A stretch of DNA of 64,000 bases, taken from NCBI GenBank assembly GCA_023105745.1, contig JALGQZ010000015.1, positions 19,258,499 through 19,322,498 of the forward strand, written 5' to 3'. The position numbers and the translations under genes are program-made. This stretch comes from Austropuccinia psidii (Eukaryota > Basidiomycota > Pucciniomycetes > Pucciniales > Sphaerophragmiaceae). Below are positions 55,582 to 64,000 of the stretch, in pieces; within the stretch, counting starts at the first letter, position 1; every line of letters starts with the position of its first letter. The notes under the pieces are model-generated. The model searched no databases and had not been told where the DNA came from. It was given only the letters and a program-made list of their open reading frames with translations.

Positions 55582-57902
55582 ATGTCCCCTGTATACCTCA
55601 GAGACCTTGGCTTCCAAAGGAACCAGCCAGAGGACAGAGAAAGCTTGTCCAGAACCAGAAGACTTGGAAGAGGACACCTTGGACACAGTGGTGGATGGAA
55701 AAACAATGAGCGAGATAATATCAACCCTGCCATTCACACTCCAATTCAACAGGAACCTCAAACCAGAGGACTGGAAGGATATGGATCAGGTTTTTCAGCT
55801 CCACCAACTCCTCAAAGACTTATTTCAATGGAGAATGGACAACAAGAGGTTAAACCTGGAAAGTCACTGGGCAGAACTTGGAGCAAGCTGCCAGAAGATC
55901 TGTCTCAAAGAGATAGACTTCAAAGACCTTATGGTAATCACCAATGGTTGGAATCCTACCAGGCAGTTCAGACTCCTGGAGGCAAGGGCACAGAGGATAA
56001 GGGAGAATAAAGCCACTATCCAAGCTATAGAAGAACAGTTAACCCAGACAGGGCCTACTCAGATTCCTTCAGGCTCACAAGGAGCAGGCCAAATCTGCTC
56101 TCCAGTGGCTTCACACCATTCAGAAACCAGCAGATCAGTGGCCAAGAGTCACCATTCTTCAAAATTCCAGGAAGTTTCCACAAGAGAACACAAGTAAACA
56201 AGGGCAAGAACAAAGTCTCCTTCAACCAGAGGAGGAAAGAGTCAGACCCCATGATCCAGAAGCTGTTAGATTTGGTGAAAGGAGTACACAAAAACCAGAA
56301 GTAGCTGTAAACCACTCTATAATCAGTAGTCCTAGTAATAGAAACATTACCCCCACTCAGACTGAAAATAACCTTGTCACATCTGAGAGTAGCATCAACA
56401 GTGATACACTATGCTTACAAATGTCCCAATATGCTGAACAATCTTCAAATAAGTTTGCAGAAATTAAAGCTGGCCAAGAGAGGATGAGACAAACTCAAGT
56501 CTCCTTGGAACAGATAGTTAAGAATCTTCAAGAAGGATATTCTCAACTGAGAAAGGTCTCTGAAGAAACCAACAAAAGACTGAATATAGTCTTTGAAGAA
56601 CAACACCACAGAAAAAGGGACAGGGATTGTCTGGACCAAGACATAAACAAAGTGTTTAATGTCTACCATAGCTTGAAGCCCCAACCACAAGGCCAAGTTA
56701 TGGAGAATCCATATCAACCATATGACATCAAACCAGATTCCATCTTGATCAATAAGAGAAGATCTCAATCACAATACCAGGATGGAGATGGAATGTCGTA
56801 TTCAGAGAAGGAAGCCCTGAAACAGCTTCCTGAGGCCTCAAACTGGCCCAAATTCTCTGGATCAGGAGAATATGATCATATGTAACTCATAGATTATATT
56901 GATGGACTCTTCATTGATTTACCAAGCATACCAGACTACTGGATTACTGCTAGATTGAATACTGCATTTAAAGTTCATGCTAGTATATGGTACACAGAAA
57001 TGAAAGAAATCCATGGCGGAAGAAACTGGACATGGTGGAAGAGTCAAATCATCCGAAAGTACAGTAATGGAACTTGGATATGGCAGAAGACAATGTCATT
57101 TGAAAATGACAAATACTCTGTGGACAAAGATCCATATGAGTGGTGTCTTAGACAACCTAAAAGACTTAAAGCCATTGATCCTCAGATGAACATCCAAATG
57201 AGGAATCACAAGCTTCTGACACAACTGCCAGGAGAACTAGAGCATGTGGTAAAATGCAGATGCAACCAAAATTGCACTCTAGATGAAATTGCCAACACCT
57301 TACAAGACATAAGGAAAAGGACTAATATAGGAAAATTCACCCCATATAAGAGCAGTAGTTTCAAAGAGAAACAACCTTCCAGGGTAGAGTTTAAAGACAA
57401 ACCCAAGGAAAGAGTGGAAGAAGTGGAAAAGAAGAGAAATTCTTGTCACAATTGTGGTTCAACAGACCACTATGCCAACAACTGTCCAAAGGCAAAGAAA
57501 AAAGTCTATGCCATTGAGAAAGTCCCTGAGGAAGAACCTCCAACAGAGGATTCTGAATCAGACTCCATGGGTGATGCCATCAGAGAACCATTTGATGATG
57601 ATCAAGACCCAAGAGAGGAATTTCTAGTGGAATACCAAGAGGAAACCCCACTAGAAATCCAGGACATACAGTTGGAAGCAGGAATGCCACAGGACACTGC
57701 TAACAAGAACTTTTGCAAGCACACACAAGATGCACAAACATTCCTGGTTGCACCGACCAAAGGAATGGCATATATACATGGGACAGCAACAAAAATGAAT
57801 GTTTGTATTGACAATGCTCAGCATCCACTGATCATTGATAGTGGAGCACACTGCTCAATAGTGGCCAGAAACTATCTGGATAGCCACTTCCCAAACTGGT
57901 AA
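55582..57902 (+). pseudogene. gag: Gag and protease of element E
   Basis: Starts MSPVYLRDLGFQRNQPEDRE; the N-terminal region is basic and Gln/Pro/Ser-rich up to TAA 56008-56010. The same frame then continues (SHYPSYRRTVNPDRAYSDSF) until a shift near 56190 into the frame with a coiled-coil segment (56421-56640, SLEQIVKNLQEGYSQLRKVSEE split by turns). Capsid-like block: EALKQLPEASNWPKFSGSGE, TAA at 56883, then IDGLFIDLPSIPDYW, SIWYTEMKEIHGGRNW and YEWCLRQPKRLKAID. CCHC knuckle CHNCGSTDHYANNC at 57444-57485. Protease LIIDSGAHCSIVA near 57837. TAA at 57900-57902 separates it from pol in the same frame. The stops are single-codon changes, so an intact relative would make one polyprotein. Confidence 0.85.
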
Positions 57903-60900
57903 AAACAGCTCTTGCCCACTAAGGCAAAGAACTTTAAGAGTGCATCAGGGAAGGTGACTTCCATTGGAACAATTATCAAGGAGATAATTATACCTCACAG
58001 GAAGGGTAATAGCAAACTCAACCCAGAGTTTGTAGTGCTTGATTATGCCCACATCCAAGGGTTTTTACTGGGAACAGATTACCAGAGGATGTATGGCATA
58101 GATATTTATAACAGTAAAAATAGGCACATCACCATTGGTACTAACAAGGAAAAGAAATTTTCACTTGATATATACCAGATATCATCTCAAGATCCATCAG
58201 AAGAACTTCTGAAGGAATTCAGAGAGGGACAGTTTAGCACTACCCTCACCAGTAAACAAAAACTAAGTTTACTAAAGATGCTGAGAAAGAACAGACCAGC
58301 ATTTGCCATTGGTGAAAAACCATTAGGCAAGATCAAAGGCCATGATATAGAACTATATCTGGATGTGGAAAGGCCTTATCCACCCACTCTTAGGAGACCT
58401 CCTTATCCAGCAGGCCTGGAAAACAGGAAAGAAATTGAGAAACATATCAATGAACTCCTGGATATGGATGTCATCAGGAAGATTGGACATAATGAAATAG
58501 TGGAAATCACTACACCTGTCCTAATCACCTGGCATGATGGAAAGTCTAAACTGTGTGGAGACTTCAGAGCTCTGAATAACTACACAAAAGCAGACAGGTA
58601 CCCTATACCCAGGATACCCCATGCCTTGGATAAACTGGAAAAAGCCAAATACATAACCAAAATGGATTGTATGAAAGGCTTCCACCAAAATGGAGTTAAA
58701 CCAAACTCCATGAAATTACTCAGAATATTATGCCATATGGGCATATATGAGTATACCAGGATGCCATTTGGCATCAAAAATGCACCAGCCCATTTCCAAA
58801 GGATGATGGACACAATATTTCAGGAAGAAATACTGGAAGGCTGGATGGTGGTATATATTGATGATATTGTTATATACTCAGAGACATGGGAGGACCATTT
58901 GCAATACATAGACAGAGTACTAAGTAAATGCACACCCATAAATCTCAAAATTTCACTTAAAAAATGCAATTTTGGCCAACAAGAGTTACGTGCTCTAGGA
59001 CATAAAGTATCAGGTCTTAGTCTGGCAATTGACCAGAATAAAGTAGCAGCAGTACTGCAAAAGCCAGTACCAAAAAGCATCATAGAGATGCAATCCTTTC
59101 TTTGGTTTGCTAGCTACTATAGAAACCACATCAAAACCTTTGCACACATAACTAGTAGTTTATACAAGTTATGTTCAAAAGATGTAGTTTTTGAAATAAC
59201 CAAGGAAAGGAGGGATGCATATGAGAGGATCAAATATGAACTCACAAATGCACCTGTGCTCATCTTACCTGACTTTGAACTACCATTCAAGTTATATATA
59301 GATGCAGCATGCAGTCAAGGCCTAGGAGCAGCCCTTCACCAAAGACAAATTGTGGATGGTGAACCAAGAGAAGGAGTAATTTGCTACATCTCAAGGCAGC
59401 TGAAAGATTCAGAAGCCAGGTATGGGGCCACCCAGACTGAATTTCTATGTCTAGGCTGGGCTCTAGAAAAACTCCATTATTATCTGGAGGGTGCAGTCTT
59501 TGAAGTCTACACAGACTGCACAGCCTTGAAGTCTTTACTAAACATGAAGACTACAAATAGACACATGCTGAGATGGCAAATAGCCATCCAGGGGTATAGA
59601 GGGAATATGACCATCATATACAAAGAAGGTAAAAGTCATACCAATGCAGATCGCCTTAGCAGATGGCCACTGGAAAATGTCAAAAGCATTCCAGCTTATG
59701 ACCCTGAAGTTGCAGCCAAAATCCCTATCCATTTCATGGAAGTAGATAGGAAGAAGAACTTCAGATTTTTTGAATGGGCACCAGAAAGTGGTACCCTTGA
59801 CAGTGGAAACACTGATTCAGAGGGGACAGAAACTCCCATATTGGGAATAAGCTCCTCTGAACTGCACAATGGATTTTTTAGTGCAGTACTGAAGTCTTAT
59901 GCCAAACACAAACAGTGTGGCATACTGCTACAACTCCTTCAACAAAAGTACAGGAGCCCAGAACTGGAATCCCAGCTGGAAGAACCCTTGTTCAGGGCCT
60001 ATAAGGATAACAAGTGCTTCCTTATAGATGGCCTGCTCTACCACAGAGAGAAACACACAAGTGCAGTCACAGTGGTAGACAGAGACCACATCTCCTTGAT
60101 CCTGCAGGTATGCCATGACTTCCCCTATATGGGACACATGAGTGAGGACAGGACCAAGGAGAGGGTAGCAAGCACAGATTGGTGGCCCAAGTGGGAACAA
60201 GAGTTGGGAGAATACATCAACACTTTTGAAAGATTCTAAAAGGCAAATAGGAAAAATGGGAAGAAATATGGGTTACTTCAACATATAGAAGAACCAAAAC
60301 ACCCATGGGAAACCATCAACATGGAGTGGGTTATAGGACTTGTCCCAGGAGGCAAAGAAAACTACAATGCCTGCTTGATCATAGTTGATAGGTTCAGCAA
60401 GAGCATGAGGTGTCTACCATGCCACAAGGAGGACACAGCCATGGATAATGCCCTGTTATTTTGGAATAACATCATATCTACCTGTGGAGTCCCTAAAATC
60501 ATCATTAGTGATAGGGACCCAAAATTCACATCTGAATTTTGGATCAACTTGTATGACATGCTTGGCACCAAGCTTGCGTTTTCCACAGCTTACCATCCCC
60601 AAACAGATGGCGTAGCTGAGACGATGATACAGACTATGGAGGACATCCTCAGAAGGTTCTGTGCCTATGGCATGGAATACAAGGACCATGAAGGATACAC
60701 CCATGACTGGGTTACCCTTCTACCAGCTGTCCAGCTGGCTTATAATACAAGTCAGCACTCTAAAACAGTAAAAACACCTGCAGTGGTAGAGACAGGGTGA
60801 AATCCCCTGTTGCCTGTGGATCACTTAAAGAAGAATCTTCTAACCATCCACCCCACAGCCAAAGACTTCCATGATATGTGGAAGAGGGCTTGTGACACAG

Positions 60901-61438
60901 CCGCCAAATGCATAGCTGAGCCAAAAGAATACAATAAGCAGAGGTGGGACAAGACACACATGGAACCTGACTTTAAGGAAGGGGACCAGGTGCTAGTGTC
61001 TACACTGAACTTTAATAATCTTAAAGGACCCAAGAAGATGAGGTACTCATTTGTAGGGCCTTTCACTATCATTAGGTTGATAGGAAAGAATGCAGTGGAA
61101 GTCAAACTTACAGAGGAATTTTCAGGAAGCACCCAGTCTTCCCAGTACGCTTGGTCAAACCATACTTCCAAACAGAGGAGGATAAATTCCCCTCCAGGAA
61201 AAAGAACCCCACACCACCTGATAAAGTAGAAGTGGAGGAATTCCCAGGACCTGTGAGTAAGATCATCAGGGCCAGGAAGATCAGACTTAATGGAAAGGAT
61301 CAAAGACAATACTTAGTCAGATTCAAGCACCAAACAGCTGATAAAGACAAATGGTTGGCAGCAGATGCCATACCAGATGGGAACCTTCATGTAAGGAGAT
61401 TCAGGGCCTCTAGGAGGACTGAACAGTCTCATCAGTGA
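57903..61438 (+). pseudogene. pol: Pol of element E (RT, RNase H, integrase, chromodomain-like)
   Basis: [36 protein letters not shown] and the catalytic [12 protein letters not shown]. RNase [34 protein letters not shown] and [14 protein letters not shown]. Integrase zinc domain: [26 protein letters not shown] with the two Cys expected in the next turn read as Phe (TFERF), then TAA 60237. Integrase core: Asp in [11 protein letters not shown], Asp in IISDRDPKF, Glu 36 residues later (DGVAETMIQ). TGA 60798 replaces a Trp-like position before NPLLPVDHL. A frameshift near 61135 leads into KHPVFPVRLVKPYF. The C-terminal 60 residues (VSKIIRARKIRLNGKDQRQYL, KDKWLAADAI split) resemble a chromodomain. 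This copy cannot make a working Pol. Confidence 0.88.
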
Positions 61439-61450
61439 TGATCCTTTTTT

Positions 61451-61462
61451 AGAGGGAGGGTA
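61451..61462 (+). other. Polypurine tract of element E
   Basis: AGAGGGAGGGTA immediately precedes the 3' LTR. Confidence 0.8.
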
Positions 61463-62896
61463 TGTCAGCCTGTGACTCAAACCAGAGCACAAGTATGACA
61501 GCTAAAATACCATAAACCAATGGTATAGCCAAGATACCACCAAAACATGGAGCTGAGCCAAATCAGCTCAAAAGGTATCAAAAGAAAGAGGAAACTTACC
61601 TCTTTCTGAAAACATAAGTCCCATCACCATAGGACAAGAAATAACAAAGTTATTCCTGCTCAAAGTTATTGCTGAGCATAAACCTTAATCTTCACCTCTC
61701 ATCTAAAATCTAGAAGGAGAGGCTTAACCCCATCAAATGGGTACTGAAAATGAAGCTCTAAGCCAGGGATATCAAATGGTACCAGCCAAACTGAGCTAGC
61801 ACCAATATTACTGGAGTTATGGTCAATTTCAGGCCAAATAAGGGTGAACAAAACATTCACCTTTCATCTAACTTCTACAGTTTTAGTGTGAGATACTTTA
61901 AGTGGGGTCTTTTTGAAAAGATCACAATCAGGGCTATCTGATGGTGTCATTCACTTCCCCATAGCTCAACTAGAACAAAGGTTATGGGGCAAATAAGCTC
62001 AATACAGCTTTTTGCCCATACCACACAAGTGTACAAAAATCTTGTACATGGGATAACTTTGCCATATTTAACTATACCCATATCAAATGAGGTACCATTG
62101 TGTATAGAACATACAGGGCTACACACTGAACCAATTTTGACATTGATATCCCAAGAATTGACAAATGTATGGCTGTTTTAAGGTCAGATTCCCACCTGCT
62201 GTCATATACAGCCTTACCATGGGCTAATATCCTATAACCATGAATATGAGGTGTCAAATAGACAAAGAAGCTTGTTTTTACTTCAATACCTCATATGTCA
62301 GTCAATACTGGGGTCCCATACAGGTTCTTTACAAAACTCTTTGTGTCATACATGTCAGAATCAGGCTGTGTGGTCTCCAGATGAAAATCTTCACCCTTTA
62401 TTGGTAAAAACTGCCCAGATGTGGTTTCAAAGCCACATCCTGGCCCAATACATACTATACAGGCCTTTTTCCAAACACAAGCCTGTCCTTGAGAGTGAAA
62501 AATCTTCACTTCCTCTACGTGAAAAGGTCTAGCAGCCTTTTCACCCCATTTCAGGATAAAAGGAGGCCTTTTGACTGCCAGAAAAGGAATCCCCATCCTT
62601 CTCTTGAATTCCTATGTACTATAACTTTCAAAAACAGATATAATCTTGGAAATAATGAGGTTATACTTTAAATTTAAGTATTGTAGCTCTTATCATAGTA
62701 ATCCAACTGGTAACACTGCACCCAGGGCTCTCAGCAGGACTCACCACCACTATTATACAACAGTAAAGCCCTTTTATCATCATTAAAATGTTTCTTATTA
62801 TAAACTAAACTCTTTTAAGCTATTCTCACTGTGTCACAGTCATAGTTAAACCTTCTAAGCACTATTATACACCTTTATCATAGACTCAGCCTGACA
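61463..62896 (+). repeat. 3' LTR of element E
   Basis: 1434 bp, TGTCAGCC to CTGACA; visibly diverged from the 5' copy, with small indels. Confidence 0.9.
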
Positions 62897-63255
62897 CATT
62901 TCCTTGACTCTGTTGCTTCATATTCTGTCAGACATTAAACAATTTCTTTATGTCTTGACCCATGTAATTACTGTCCCTTGTGCCATGGTATTGCTTCTCT
63001 ATGACTTGGTTTAGTCATTTGTTAGTGTCTTCTGAGGCCTGTCTTAGTTTAGCATAGCCCTCTTGAAGAGTTTGAATGGTTGTTTGATGTAGGGTTGTCA
63101 GTTCTTGAAACCTTATATTGCAATCATGGATATTTGCAAGCTTTTATTGAGTTTGTTCTGAAAATCAAGACCCTTTTAACCACAGTTCTTTTCTTTTTAG
63201 GTTACTTTCAGGTGTAACAACACTATGTTCATTCTGAGTGGGTGTAAGATGTGAC
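62897..63255 (-). pseudogene. Gag fragment of another E-like relic
   Basis: On the minus strand, stop-laden but readable: FQELTTLHQTTIQTLQEGYA and KLRQASEDTNK, then GTRDSNYMGQDIKKLFNV. This matches the coiled-coil part of element E gag. It abuts the 3' LTR of E. Confidence 0.7.
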
Positions 63256-64000
63256 TATGAAACTGATGATAATATTACTATTGATCAACAGTACTATGTC
63301 TGTTCTTATGAAATATAATAATCAAAAATTATTATAACCACAATTAAATAATTATAAAATTATTTCTTTCACGTGTTATACACTACTAGTGATTATAACT
63401 GTGAGCAGTGATTTTCTACAAGAATCAATTACAAGAAGAATTTAATAATAAAAACTTCTTTTATTAAAATAATAAAATTATTTTAATATATAATTATCTT
63501 TTACAAGAATAATTATAAAGATAATTCTTGAAGAAAACTATTACTAGAGAAAAATTTTAAGAATTAAAGATAAATGACTCACTAATACTCCAAAGAACTT
63601 ATTGATAGATAAAAGTAGAGAAATTTGACGTGGAATTGTGGATTTAAGGGATCAAAAGGATTTATAACAGTATTACAACAATATATAGTTGGATTCTATG
63701 ATTTCACATCTTTCTGGTTGATTCTGAAAGATTTAAAACACTTAAGAATAGCTTGTAACTAATACTTACTTGTTGGTAATAATGATTTAATAAATTGATA
63801 AGATGATGATATGGAAAAAACAGCAAGAAGAGGCTTCTTTTAAGTCAACAACAGCTCACAGAGGCGTGCCATGGAGCAAACTGAAAAACCAGTGATTGAG
63901 AAAACAATAAACCTTTTTGGATTAATGATTGCATCATCTGTTGTCACGTAAGATTATCATAATTACTTAATTGATGCTTTTACGTGACTACCAACCCCAA
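63256..64000 (-). other. AT-rich leader of the minus-strand relic
   Basis: Non-coding, similar at its start to 50291 onward; continues past the window edge. Confidence 0.45.

Larger units (their letters stand above)
53215..62896 (+). mobile_element. Element E: Ty3/Gypsy element with single gag-pol frame
   Basis: 5' LTR, leader, gag, protease, RT, RNase H, integrase, chromodomain-like tail, polypurine tract, 3' LTR. The LTRs (1440 and 1434 bp) start TGTCAGCC and end CTGACA but differ at many places, so it is older than A and B. The flanking 5-mers (GTTTG and CATTT) do not match, so no target duplication is visible. The interior would be one long gag-pol frame, broken by TAA 56008, a frameshift near 56190, TAA 56883, TAA 57900, TAA 60237, TGA 60798 and a frameshift near 61135. 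Confidence 0.92.

Noticed and set aside
55607..56197. Alternative 196-codon frame overlapping element E gag
   Set aside because: The frame starting 55582 leads through one stop into the rest of gag and fits the family better; this one has no downstream continuation. A true overlapping gene is not excluded.
53215..62896. Element E as a simple insertion splitting the relic at 46.6-50.3 kb and the gag fragment at 62.9 kb
   Set aside because: The left junction near 50.3 kb shows no LTR end, and both flanks carry the same leader-like sequence, so they look like two separate related relics.

Overview
The window looks like part of the genome of a rust fungus (Pucciniales), most probably Austropuccinia psidii or a close relative. 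That identity is inferred from recognising the retrotransposon and transposase protein families; no host housekeeping gene is present to confirm it. It is eukaryotic: short spliceosomal introns (50-87 bp, GTGAGT/GTAAGT...YAG with CTGAC-like branch sites), AT-rich DNA and nested mobile elements. Essentially everything recognisable is transposon-derived.

Layout. (1) 1.5-3.3 kb and 26.9-27.6 kb (+): two halves of a decayed SNF2/Rad5-like helicase gene, split by element A. (2) 3341-26890 (+): element A, a 23.5-kb Ty3/Gypsy element with 1993-bp LTRs that match at all but about 17 positions. It holds a damaged gag-protease region, an unknown ORF, a coding-poor stretch of about 11 kb, and an intact 1519-codon pol frame carrying two tandem integrases. 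(3) 27.8-29.8 kb (-): a decayed multi-exon gene of unknown function. (4) 30.8-32.2 and 42.6-44.3 kb (+): a decayed Tnp2-type transposase gene split by element B. (5) 32250-42558 (-): element B, a chromovirus with a predicted -1 frameshift site, a Tf1-like self-priming arrangement, and an intron-containing antisense gene for a Zn(II)2Cys6-type protein. (6) 44506-45250: a solo LTR of the B family. (7) 46.6-50.2 kb (-): a relic of an E-like element. (8) 53215-62896 (+): element E, a Gypsy element with gag-pol in one frame, broken by stops and frameshifts, followed by another minus-strand relic to the window end.

The most striking structure is in the coding-poor part of element A. At least 38 copies of a 24-29-nt motif (13.4-20.2 kb) and six copies of an unrelated 29-nt motif (9.4-10.3 kb) each form two interleaved helices, as in compact H-type RNA pseudoknots. 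Both helices change in a compensatory way between copies, which points to selection on RNA structure. A third set of hairpin repeats lies at 12.6-13.3 kb. The last pseudoknot is about 110 nt upstream of the pol start codon. I know of no described element with such an array; its role (pol translation, RNA stability, packaging or something else) is not shown by the sequence.

Relative age. E has LTRs that differ visibly. B has LTRs differing at about 19 of 761 positions. A is youngest by LTR divergence. A and B each interrupt older, already degenerate transposon genes, and removing each insertion plus one target-site copy rejoins the host reading frame.
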